A stretch of DNA of 64,000 nt from Thiosocius teredinicola (GTDB lineage: Bacteria; Pseudomonadota; Gammaproteobacteria; Chromatiales; Chromatiaceae), in contig NZ_CP019936.1 in the NCBI RefSeq assembly GCF_002009425.1, positions 1,657,297 to 1,721,296 of the forward strand, read 5' to 3'. Below, piece by piece: positions 27,570 through 35,910 of the stretch; the first letter of the stretch is position 1; each line of letters starts with the position of its first letter. A model generated the notes under the pieces. The model searched no databases, was not told where the DNA came from, and was given only the letters and a program-made list of their open reading frames with translations. A program made the translations under genes and the position numbers.

Positions 27570-27991
27570 AGCAAAAAACGTAAGGGTTTCGGGCCGGCCT
27601 GAGGCTGCGTCTGGCCCGGGGGTGGGGTACCCAATACCAGTGGTTGCGCGGTGCCCCGGGTGGCCGCGCCGGGCACCGAGTACGGCGACCGCTGCGTTTG
27701 ATCAGTGCCGATTTCGCCGTCGATAGCCGACCGGAATGCGGGCGATCTGAGGTGATACCGATGCTGCTGTGTTCATGTGAAATGATGCAAAGGCGAAAAT
27801 TCGGGTCTATATCTTTAATAAGGTCCGGCAATCTACGTAGTGACTGTTTCAGGTGCTTGGTCGGTCACCGGTACGGCGTGCTTTACATCGCTTGAACGAC
27901 ACGCATCGCAGATTGCCGACAGCGCGGGCACAGAGGTATGTCGCCCGGAGGAGTTCCAGCGCACGACATTGGAAGTCACGGAGAACGAAAC
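27570..27991. other. divergent intergenic region
   Basis: About 420 bp between the Fur-like box and the start of the three-gene module on the plus strand. An 88-codon minus-strand open frame (27831-27565) has no ribosome site or recognisable character and is not called. No promoter for the module was identified with confidence. Confidence 0.4.
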
Positions 27992-30157
27992 ATGCGCGCG
28001 ATCGTCATACTTGGAGCGCTTGGCGCTTATCTCGTATGGAAGCTTGCCAGTGATCCCGATTTTATCGGCACTCAGGCGGTGGGGTATCAGCCATCCGGCG
28101 ATACGGGTACCGACGATGTCCTGGGATTGACGCTGATCGTCGGCGAGATCATCGTTTTCGTTTTCTACTGGTTCAAGTTCAATGAATGGGCGGGCGAGGG
28201 AGAGGCGCCGGCCGGCTTTCGTCCACGTCCTGTCCGGCACTTCACCACCTGGTTGAGATTCCTCGGTTGGAACTGTACCTACGGGCTGCTTATGGCGGCG
28301 GCGTATACCGTCATCGTCTTCTTTCCCGACCTGATCTACGAGGTCGCCGGCTCGTTCTTGCGGGCTTCGAACGAACTGCAGGCGCCGGTCGTCGGCCTCG
28401 CAGAAACCCAATCGTTGGTCGACCTGTTCTTCGACGAATCCCGGTTCGCTGCTGCCGATGTCAGCACACCGGCCGACCTGGCACCGTATGCCGTCGTGCT
28501 GGTCACGGTGCTGTGGGCCGGCACGCGACCGTTTTCGGATTTCGAACGGCGCTTTCGCCTGCAATTGCAGGAGCGTGCGGCGGTGCCTACCCAGGCACGC
28601 GATCTGATCGAAAGCTTCAGCTCGAACGACAGCAGCTTCAGCGCAGAAAAGGAAGTCGCCAGGTCGGCGATCGAGCAGTCGGGCAGGATGCTCGGTACAC
28701 AGGATTTCATCAACCACGCCGACAACCAGGGCTATTGGCTCGTGTATGCTCGGGTCGAGTACATCTATACCCAGCTTCAACGCTATTGGAGCAAGCCGGT
28801 GTTTTCGAACCTGTCGGTGCGCTATGCGCACGAGTTCGAAGACATCGAATCACGCGTCGTTGCGCTGCGCAGCCGAATCCGCGAACGCATTCAGGATGTT
28901 CAGCAACATCTGGACGATGAAGGTGTGGAGACACCGCCCAACGTCACGCTGACCTTGCGCGACGCGGAGGGGTGGTTGCGCAAGCTTGATCAGAAAAAGC
29001 AGAACGCGTTGCGTGACAAATATTTCGGGGCGCAGCACAGCGAGATCGAACGCGACGTGAACGCGGTGTGGCGCGATATCCTGCAGTTGTTGGTCTGCAG
29101 CATCCTGGCCGTCGGCCGCACGCCCACCCATCGCGCCGAGATGTTCGAGGCTTTCGGTTTCAATCTCAAGGGTCAGATTCCGCTGCAGCTGAATTGGGAA
29201 ACCGTTACCTGGATCGCATTCGGTACGCTGGGTATCGTCTTCAGCGCGTCGATGGCGTATCGACTGCTTCTCGACAAGGTGAGTGGCGAGTTGCCACCCC
29301 ATGTACCCGAAGACGTCAACCAAATGGTGTGGTGGTCGGTTGTCGTCAGTTGCATGCATCTGGTGGCGATCATCGCCGGCTACACGGTGCAGCGCTCGTT
29401 CGCCGCGAAAAGAGAACGCATGCAGATCGGCAAGCCGCGCTTTCCATCGCGTAGCGATCTCACCGCTGAGGCCAGTTGGTCGGCGTTGTTCGGCGTGTCG
29501 TTGAACGTGTTGCTGTTCGCTGTGTTGTTTGCCTCGTCAGGAAACTTCAACCAGCTGGTCACGGGCTGGTGGTGGGCGCTGGTCCCCGGCGTGACAGCGT
29601 TTTTCGCGGCCGTGTACACGCAGCAGGAACGTCATCGGCAGTTGATGCGCAGCCAGAGGCGCAGCTTCGACGAGATGCCGCGTATGCGGATGCTGGTTGC
29701 CCAGGCAGCGGCGACGGGTGCGACCGCATTCTTTGTCCTGTTGCTTCTCTATCACCAGAGCTATGACCTGTCGCAACCGAAAATGCTGCTGTATGGCGCC
29801 TACGTGGGCCTGACCAACACCTTTCTCGGGCTGGCACTTGGCTTGATCCTGTGCGAATGGGTGAGGGCCGAGACCAACGTACAGATACTCGATCTGAAGG
29901 GGGAGACCGAGAAGCGTCGAAATCGTAAGAAGTATCGATCGCATGCGGAATGGAGCGACGAACGGCGCAAGCTCAGGGTTCGTACCGTGACGATCTCCGA
30001 CAACGGCGCCGAACTGGTGTCAAAAGAAGATCTGGCTGTCGGTAGCCGGGGACAGATCTCGATACCGCCGTTTCCGCCGCAAGCCGCCCAGGTCCTTCGC
30101 CGGGACGCGCGGGATGAGCACAGGTTCTATGTCGGCTACATCAAGGATGCGGCATGA
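27992..30157 (+). CDS. large polytopic membrane protein, uncharacterised
   Basis: 721 residues from ATG 27992, which follows GGAGAACGAAAC; an upstream open extension of 18 codons lacks such a site. About ten membrane helices are visible: near 2-18, 44-62, 91-115, 164-178, 404-424, 444-466, 495-513, 526-543, 571-588 and 600-620. A charged, helical loop of some 225 residues separates the fourth and fifth. The C-terminal 100 residues are soluble; ERRKLRVR followed by VTISDNGAELVS resembles a PilZ c-di-GMP domain, but the Asp/Asn two positions before the Ser is Thr, so binding is doubtful. No family was recognised. Its stop overlaps the next start by 4 bp, so it is coupled to a periplasmic solute-binding protein. 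Confidence 0.85.
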   Translation: MRAIVILGALGAYLVWKLASDPDFIGTQAVGYQPSGDTGTDDVLGLTLIVGEIIVFVFYWFKFNEWAGEGEAPAGFRPRPVRHFTTWLRFLGWNCTYGLLMAAAYTVIVFFPDLIYEVAGSFLRASNELQAPVVGLAETQSLVDLFFDESRFAAADVSTPADLAPYAVVLVTVLWAGTRPFSDFERRFRLQLQERAAVPTQARDLIESFSSNDSSFSAEKEVARSAIEQSGRMLGTQDFINHADNQGYWLVYARVEYIYTQLQRYWSKPVFSNLSVRYAHEFEDIESRVVALRSRIRERIQDVQQHLDDEGVETPPNVTLTLRDAEGWLRKLDQKKQNALRDKYFGAQHSEIERDVNAVWRDILQLLVCSILAVGRTPTHRAEMFEAFGFNLKGQIPLQLNWETVTWIAFGTLGIVFSASMAYRLLLDKVSGELPPHVPEDVNQMVWWSVVVSCMHLVAIIAGYTVQRSFAAKRERMQIGKPRFPSRSDLTAEASWSALFGVSLNVLLFAVLFASSGNFNQLVTGWWWALVPGVTAFFAAVYTQQERHRQLMRSQRRSFDEMPRMRMLVAQAAATGATAFFVLLLLYHQSYDLSQPKMLLYGAYVGLTNTFLGLALGLILCEWVRAETNVQILDLKGETEKRRNRKKYRSHAEWSDERRKLRVRTVTISDNGAELVSKEDLAVGSRGQISIPPFPPQAAQVLRRDARDEHRFYVGYIKDAA

Positions 30158-31218
30158 AAGCCGGCAAGGGGAAGCAAGCGGTGATCACAAGGATGTCCGT
30201 CGGAGAAAGAACCAGTTGGCATGAAAGACATGTAGCTCGCGGTTTGCTGTTTGGCCTGCTGCTTGTCGTGCAGGTGCTGTCCGCCCTGGCGGATGACGGC
30301 TCCGACGACGGTATTCTCGTCATGGGCGTGCGTGCCGATGCAGCGCCGTTCTCTGCGCTGGACCGAAATCAGCGGTACACGGGTTATTCCGTGAGCCTGT
30401 GTCAGATGATCGCGCAAAGAGCGATATCGATGGGCGTATTCTGTGGTGCGCGGTATGAGCAGGTCGATACCGCCAACCGTTTCGCCAAGCTCGGCGATGG
30501 CAGCATCGATATGCTGTGTGGCGCCACCACGGTAACGCTGGCCCGACAGCGCATCGCCGACTTCAGCCTGTTTACCTTTCTGAGCGGTGCGTCTTTGATG
30601 TATCGCGTGAATGTCGAGTCCGAAGACGATGATGTGCAGAACGATGAGTTTGTCATCGGGGTCTTGCAGCATACGACGACCGACATCGAGGTGCGGCGAA
30701 TTGCCGGCGAGTTCCAGTTGCGCTCGGAGATGCCGCTGCCGGCATCGAACCGGTTCGCCGTCAGCTATACCAAGCAGCACGGCGAAGCGTTGGACCTGCT
30801 GCGCAGCGGCGAAATCGATGCCTATCTTGCGGATCGCGAGATATTGTTGGCGCTCAAGCAGAAGGCCGCTGCAACCGAGCGGGATAACCCGGGTGGGCAA
30901 CGGCTCGACCTCAAGGTTTCCGAGCACTACTACACGTTCGAGCCGTATGCCATCGGTATCAACCGCGACAGCAGAGGCTTGCTGTATATCGCCAACCTGG
31001 TGCTGACCGAACTGTTCGACTGGGAAAGCAACCGTTCGCGCCGCAATATATTCAACGTACTTGCGCAGAGCTTTCCCAACAAGCGCTTCAGCAAGGCGTT
31101 GCAGTCCATGTTTCGTTTGCAGCGTATCCCGGTCGGGGATGTGCTGGGTGAGTCCGGTTTCCCGCCATTGGAGCGGCGCGACTGTGGGGGCCGACCCGCG
31201 CATTTTAATATTCGATAA
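30154..31218 (+). CDS. periplasmic amino-acid-type solute-binding protein
   Basis: 354-residue SBP_bac_3-like protein. After a 25-residue charged lead come a hydrophobic signal segment (GLLFGLLLVVQVLSALA) and the two-lobed binding fold: ILVMGVRADAAPFSAL, GYSVSLCQMIAQRA and LGDGSIDMLCGATTVTLARQR are standard. No ABC permease or ATPase is nearby, so it probably senses a ligand for the coupled membrane protein rather than importing it. ATG 30154 overlaps the upstream stop (ATGA). An internal ATG at 30193 would shorten the lead. Ligand unknown. Confidence 0.85.
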   Translation: MKAGKGKQAVITRMSVGERTSWHERHVARGLLFGLLLVVQVLSALADDGSDDGILVMGVRADAAPFSALDRNQRYTGYSVSLCQMIAQRAISMGVFCGARYEQVDTANRFAKLGDGSIDMLCGATTVTLARQRIADFSLFTFLSGASLMYRVNVESEDDDVQNDEFVIGVLQHTTTDIEVRRIAGEFQLRSEMPLPASNRFAVSYTKQHGEALDLLRSGEIDAYLADREILLALKQKAAATERDNPGGQRLDLKVSEHYYTFEPYAIGINRDSRGLLYIANLVLTELFDWESNRSRRNIFNVLAQSFPNKRFSKALQSMFRLQRIPVGDVLGESGFPPLERRDCGGRPAHFNIR

Positions 31219-31276
31219 CAACAGGCCGGCATTCGGTTGACCGGCTCTTTGCCCCTGTGCTGACGAGGTACACAAC

Positions 31277-32512
31277 ATGGCGCTCTATGCTTTCGATGGA
31301 ACCTGGAACTCCGACGAGGATGAACCCGAGGTCGATACCAACGTCGTGCGTTTCACTGAACTCTACAAGGGTACACAGGTGGAGTACGTTGCCGGCGTCG
31401 GTACGCGCTTCGGCAAGCTCGGTGCAGCCTTGGGCGGATTGTTCGGAACCGGCGGGCGCACGCGTATCGCCGAGATGTACGATGAACTGTGCGAGAACTG
31501 GCGGCAGGGCGACCACGTCATCGATATCGTCGGCTTCAGTCGCGGTGCGGCGTTGGCTGTCCACTTTGCCAACCTGATCGGCGAAAAGGGGATACGGACA
31601 CACGGCGATCACTTCGACAAGACGGCCAAGGTGAGGTTCATCGGGGTCTGGGATATCGTCGGCTCCTTCGGCCTGTCGTTCGATACCATCGTCAACTTTC
31701 AAGATATCAATCTCGGCTGGAACATCGACACGCTGGATGGTTGTGTAGAGCATTGCTTTCACGCGATGGCGCTCGATGAACGGCGCGAGACCTTCAATGT
31801 GACCCGGCTCGATCCGCAGCACAAATGCCCGGGTATTCGCGAAGTCTGGTTCCGCGGCGTACACAGCGACGTCGGTGGCGGTAACGGCAATGAGGCCCGA
31901 TCCAATATCGCCCTGCAGTGGATGTTGGACAAAGCCAGGTCGTGCGGTGTCGAGTTCGACGAAACCAAGGCGGCGCACCCTCGCTACAGCCGCGTTGACA
32001 GGTTTGCTCCGATTTCACCGAACAAGGATGTCAAGCGCGACCCGAGGCGAACGGTGTCGGCGGCCGACCAAGTCGACCCCAGCGCCGAGCCGATCGAACT
32101 GGAGGTGGGGGGCAGTCATACCTGTACCGTGTCGTCGAAAAACCTCTACAACTGGTGCGGCGTGCGGGTGCGCGCCGGCGCGACTTACGAATGCAAGGTC
32201 GCGGACGGTGCACGCTGGAAAGATGGCGATATCGAGTGCGGGCCTGAAGGCTGGAGCAGCGACGATCTACCCGTCATTCAGCGGGAGATCGTCCGCTTTG
32301 CTGAGCGCTTTCGGCGCATCGAAGACGCAAACTGGTTCGCACTGGTCGCTGCGTTGGGCGATGAGGACGATGACGTGATCGTGTTGAACGGCCTACAAAC
32401 GTCGTTCAGCCCACAGGCGACTGCCGATCTCTACATGTTCGCCAACGACATGTCATCCAAGTACGGCAACAACGAAGGCGCGATCAGCGTAACCCTCACG
32501 CGCACGGCTTAG
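31277..32512 (+). CDS. DUF2235 hydrolase fused to LecA-like lectin domain
   Basis: 411 residues. The N-terminal two thirds are DUF2235, an alpha/beta-hydrolase family that includes Tle-type phospholipases: GFSRGA (Ser88), WDIVGSFG (Asp126) and VHSDVGGG (His196) form the expected triad. Residues about 280-411 resemble the galactose-binding lectin LecA (PA-IL): WFALVAALGDED, the strand TADLYMFAND and YGNNEGAISVTL align with LecA's C-terminal half, keeping the calcium-binding Asp (391) and Asn pair (398-399), while the Thr between them is Lys. There is no signal peptide and no VgrG, PAAR or immunity gene nearby. It follows the solute-binding protein gene by 58 bp and closes the module. Lipid hydrolysis with glycan binding is inferred from the families. 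Confidence 0.85.
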   Translation: MALYAFDGTWNSDEDEPEVDTNVVRFTELYKGTQVEYVAGVGTRFGKLGAALGGLFGTGGRTRIAEMYDELCENWRQGDHVIDIVGFSRGAALAVHFANLIGEKGIRTHGDHFDKTAKVRFIGVWDIVGSFGLSFDTIVNFQDINLGWNIDTLDGCVEHCFHAMALDERRETFNVTRLDPQHKCPGIREVWFRGVHSDVGGGNGNEARSNIALQWMLDKARSCGVEFDETKAAHPRYSRVDRFAPISPNKDVKRDPRRTVSAADQVDPSAEPIELEVGGSHTCTVSSKNLYNWCGVRVRAGATYECKVADGARWKDGDIECGPEGWSSDDLPVIQREIVRFAERFRRIEDANWFALVAALGDEDDDVIVLNGLQTSFSPQATADLYMFANDMSSKYGNNEGAISVTLTRTA

Positions 32513-32518
32513 ACGTTG

Positions 32519-33163
32519 TTAGCGCCTGGTCAGTATGAATGCGTGTTCGCGAATGAAGTCGAGTCCGAACTTGTACTTCATCTTGTGGTCGGGTACGTCC
32601 GGCCATTCGATGTGCTCGATTGCATAACGCTCGGCATAGTACTCGCTGACCTCGTCGGGCGTGACCGAGAACGGCGGTGTCTCCATGCGCGGTTCGTACT
32701 CAAGCGTTATCAGCAGGATCTGTGTGCCGGGGTCTGAGAGCTCATCGATCTTGTCGAGGTAACGCATCCGCATGTCGTACGGAAACGCGATCAGCGAGGC
32801 GCGATCGTAGATCAGGTCCACCGGGCCGACCTCGTCTCTGCTCAAGTGGAACAAATCGGCGCAGAGAAAGGCCATCTTGTCGACGCTGTACCGTCGCCCA
32901 TCATGCACGCTGTAGGCGAGATCGTGTTCATCGAAGAACTCGCGTATCGGGCTGTCGACCAGTTCCACGCCGGTTGTGTAGGCGGCGTGCCGGCGAAACC
33001 AATCGAGATCGTTGGATTTCCCTGCCAACGGCACGAATACGCGCTTGCCGGCCAGGTAGTCGGCCGGGGTATGCTTGATTACGTAGGGATGAATGTCCGG
33101 TCGGTGGAAGCTGGTTTTGCTGCCCCGTTCCTGCCATGAATCAATCCAGAATTCCGGTTCCAT
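32519..33163 (-). CDS. tpm: thiopurine S-methyltransferase family protein
   Basis: 214-residue SAM-dependent methyltransferase. MEPEFWIDSWQERG with HPYVIKH, VFVPLAGKSNDLDWF (SAM loop) and DLIYDRASLIAFP are typical of bacterial Tpm, which methylates thiopurines in vitro and is linked to selenite or tellurite tolerance. ATG 33163 follows AAGGAG at good spacing. It converges with the DUF2235 gene, with 6 bp between stops. Glycogen gene glgC follows downstream. Confidence 0.93.
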   Translation of the reverse strand: MEPEFWIDSWQERGSKTSFHRPDIHPYVIKHTPADYLAGKRVFVPLAGKSNDLDWFRRHAAYTTGVELVDSPIREFFDEHDLAYSVHDGRRYSVDKMAFLCADLFHLSRDEVGPVDLIYDRASLIAFPYDMRMRYLDKIDELSDPGTQILLITLEYEPRMETPPFSVTPDEVSEYYAERYAIEHIEWPDVPDHKMKYKFGLDFIREHAFILTRR

Positions 33164-33241
33164 GCGAAGCTCCTTTTCGCGCCAGGCCACAACGGCAAAT
33201 TGAAGTCTAGACCAATTCAGCCCGGCCGGTGGGCGAGGTCG

Positions 33242-34510
33242 CTACATCTGGCTGACGGTTTCTTCCTGCCCGAGCATCGACGCGGTGACCAGCACCACGC
33301 CTTTGTCGGTCACGCGGTAGCGCTTTGCGTCCGCAGCGCGGTCTTCGCCGATGACGGTGCCCGGCGGTATTCGGCAGCCGCGATCGATGATCGCGCGATG
33401 GATCCGGCAGTGCCGACCCACTTCAACCTCGGGCAGCAGCACCGAGGCGGTGATCTTGCTGTAGGAATGGATACGTACGTTCGAGAACAGCAGCGAATCG
33501 ATCACCGCCGAACCGGAGATCACACAGCCGGCGGAGACGACGGAGTCGAGCGCCTTGCCTTCGCGGTCGGGATCGCGAAACACGAACTTGGCCGATGGCA
33601 ACTGCAGGTGATAGGTGCGGATCGGCCACTCCTTGTCGTACAGGTTGAGTTCCGGTTCCACGGATACCAGTTCCATGTTCGCCTCGTAGAACGAATCGAG
33701 CGTGCCGACATCGCGCCAGTAAGGTTGCCTGCCCGTCTCGCTGTCGAGAAAGGGGTAGGCGAAAACACGGTGTTCCTCGATGATCGACGGGATGATGTCG
33801 TGTCCGAAATCATGTCGTGAGTCGGCGTTGTTGGCGTCTTCCTCGAGTTTGCGGAACAGGAACTCGGTGTTGAACACATAGTTGCCCATCGATGCGAGGG
33901 CGATGTCGTCCATCCCGGGCATGGGTTGCGGATCATCCGGTTTTTCATCGAACTGCCGGACGCGGAAGTCTTTGTCGACGCTCATCACGCCGAAGCCTTT
34001 GGCGTCTTGCAACGATACGCCGACGCACGCCACCGTGAGGTCGGCGTCGTTCTCTTCGTGGTGCGCCAGCAATGCACCATAGTCCATCTTGTAGACATGA
34101 TCGCCGGATAGCACCAAGACATACTTGGGCAATAGCGTGCGCACGATATCCAGGTTCTGATAGATCGCATCCGCCGTGCCTTTGTACCAGTCGCCGGTGG
34201 TACGTTGCGACGCCGGCAGTATCTCGATGAACTCACCGAGGTCGCGTCGAAAGAAACTCCAGCCTTCGACCAGGTGGCGAATCAGTGAGTGCGATTTGTA
34301 CTGCGTCAGCACACCGATGCGGTGGATGCCGGAGTTGATGCAGTTCGACAAGGGAAAATCGATCAGGCGGAACTTGCCGCCGAAGTACAGCGCGGGCTTG
34401 GCGCGACGTTCAGTCAGCTCGTGTAGCCTGGCCCCGCGGCCGCCGGCGAGAACCAGCGCTAGCGTATTGCGGGTGAGTTGATTCAGATAGCGTGGGTCGC
34501 GCGCATTCAT
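33242..34510 (-). CDS. glgC: glucose-1-phosphate adenylyltransferase
   Basis: 422-residue ADP-glucose pyrophosphorylase, the committed step of bacterial glycogen synthesis. [23 protein letters not shown] holds the nucleotide-binding loop and Lys, [16 protein letters not shown] and [11 protein letters not shown] the substrate site; a left-handed beta-helix ends the chain ([19 protein letters not shown]). AAGGA precedes ATG 34510. No glgA, glgB or glgP is adjacent, so the pathway genes are scattered or outside the window. Confidence 0.95.
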   Translation of the reverse strand: MNARDPRYLNQLTRNTLALVLAGGRGARLHELTERRAKPALYFGGKFRLIDFPLSNCINSGIHRIGVLTQYKSHSLIRHLVEGWSFFRRDLGEFIEILPASQRTTGDWYKGTADAIYQNLDIVRTLLPKYVLVLSGDHVYKMDYGALLAHHEENDADLTVACVGVSLQDAKGFGVMSVDKDFRVRQFDEKPDDPQPMPGMDDIALASMGNYVFNTEFLFRKLEEDANNADSRHDFGHDIIPSIIEEHRVFAYPFLDSETGRQPYWRDVGTLDSFYEANMELVSVEPELNLYDKEWPIRTYHLQLPSAKFVFRDPDREGKALDSVVSAGCVISGSAVIDSLLFSNVRIHSYSKITASVLLPEVEVGRHCRIHRAIIDRGCRIPPGTVIGEDRAADAKRYRVTDKGVVLVTASMLGQEETVSQM

Positions 34511-35077
34511 TTCGATTCCTTAGTCGATACCAGCGTTGAACAGCAGCCCGAGCGGCTCGCATCTTTTTCGATTGCACGGGGTTGTACGGCACCAATCCGG
34601 AAATTGCCGTCTCATCCCTATTATTGGGGTCAGGCATGTCATTGCCCGGGTATGGTGCGCGAATGCCAAAATATCGGCATCTTCTTCTTCAAGGCGCTGA
34701 TGTGGATCAGCTTCTCGCGTTTTCGCTGCTCATTTCAACTGTCGGAAGAATACAGACAAACTCATTGCCGAATGCCCGTCATTCTGCCGTTTCGCACAGT
34801 AAATCCTTGGTAATAAGCGCTTTATGGCTTGGGCTTGTTCGTTGGATGTGTGTGGGGTAAGTGAACGATCAGTGCATTACATTGCGTCCAAACGCATCGC
34901 GGCACGCTTCCTGCAAAGTCTGTGACGCCCCGGTTTGTGCGACCTTTATTTCCGCAACGGCCGGGCGCGTTGTAGATTGTTTATATAGAGATGACACTGG
35001 GTCGCCGGTCTGCACGGGTGTAGGACGATTGTAGTAGCCGGGCTGTTGTCGAAGCGACTCAGGATGCGAGGCCGTTT
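34511..35077. other. 567-bp intergenic region
   Basis: More AT-rich than its surroundings, particularly around 34650-34850 and at TTGTTTATATAGAG (about 34978-34991). Two open frames of about 90-110 codons lack ribosome sites and conserved character, so no gene is called. It presumably holds the promoters of glgC and of the gene at 35078. Confidence 0.4.
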
Positions 35078-35512
35078 ATGGAACTGTGTGCAGTACTACT
35101 ATCTTGGGTTTTTACTTTGTCCGATTTTGAGAAGGTCGAGGGGTGCCCGCAAGTCAGCAAGGTGTCGCACGCCTGGCTCGAAGAACAGGCCTGCGACGGT
35201 CGCAAGTGCAAGGTCTTGGGGTGGTACCCCGGTGACGGCGATGTGGTTTATGTCGATGATCGGCTCGATCTCGAACGCAACACGCTGCATACATCGATCT
35301 TGCTGCACGAACTGGTTCACTGGGTGCAGGGCAAGACCGGCGCACTCTCGCAAACCTGCGAACACAGCATCGCGGCCGAGCGTGAAGCGTATGCGATTCA
35401 GCGCGAGTATCTTGCAAAGTACGGCATCTATTCGCCGACAGGTTCGGTCGTGCCCATGCTGCGCTGCAAGCCGGCCGCCGACATTGTTGCCGAGGAACGC
35501 ACGCCCAGCTGA
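35078..35512 (+). CDS. small HExxH protein, DUF6647-like putative metalloprotease
   Basis: 144 residues. LLHELVHWVQ (His77, Glu78, His81) is a zinc-protease motif, and the Glu in AAEREAYAIQ about 22 residues later could be the third ligand, a gluzincin-like pattern. The N-terminus (MELCAVLLSWVF) could be a short signal peptide, and four Cys suggest an exported protein. GAGG lies 7 nt before ATG 35078. Activity is unproven. Confidence 0.65.
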   Translation: MELCAVLLSWVFTLSDFEKVEGCPQVSKVSHAWLEEQACDGRKCKVLGWYPGDGDVVYVDDRLDLERNTLHTSILLHELVHWVQGKTGALSQTCEHSIAAEREAYAIQREYLAKYGIYSPTGSVVPMLRCKPAADIVAEERTPS

Positions 35513-35910
35513 GGTAACTCAGCCCCGCTGATGAATACACCTTGCGCCGATCCGGTTAAGTGGCATGGGCGGCGCCCACCGTTGAACGTCAATCGCAACG
35601 TTTGATCTCATTGTTGCCAGTCGACAGCAACTGTCGAACCTCGCGGCCGGAAAGGCGCTGCTAGGCAGAAAAAGCGTTTTTGAGTACCCGCCTTACTTTC
35701 CAGCGTGCCTGCATCACGCTTTCCTCCAATCGTCGATTTTTGTCGTTCAACTTTGTTGAACAGACGACGCTGAGCTTGGGCAACACGCTGGCAAGCTGAA
35801 CTGCGCTGCCACGTGCAGGGAGTCAGAGAGCCTTGAGCGTCCAACGCGATGTTGAGCAGGTCGCACCAAGGCGTGTTTGCATACCCATTACCTTATCGAG
35901 AGTGGAGTTT
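35513..35910. other. 398-bp intergenic region
   Basis: No gene supported. A perfect 7-bp hairpin TCGACAG-CAA-CTGTCGA lies at 35621-35637. An open frame running into the next gene from 35833 is excluded because the signal peptide and ribosome site begin at 35911. Confidence 0.4.

Noticed and set aside
26095..27726. 543-codon plus-strand frame
   Set aside because: Antisense to exbB and exbD; no ribosome site or domain.
27565..27831. 88-codon minus-strand frame
   Set aside because: No ribosome site, no conserved character, overlaps the Fur-box region.
31277..32512. Type VI secretion lipase effector
   Set aside because: DUF2235 fits, but there is no VgrG, PAAR, Hcp, adaptor or immunity gene in the neighbourhood, so the effector label is not supported.
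34582..34860. 92-codon plus-strand frame
   Set aside because: AT-rich spacer, no ribosome site and no recognisable sequence.
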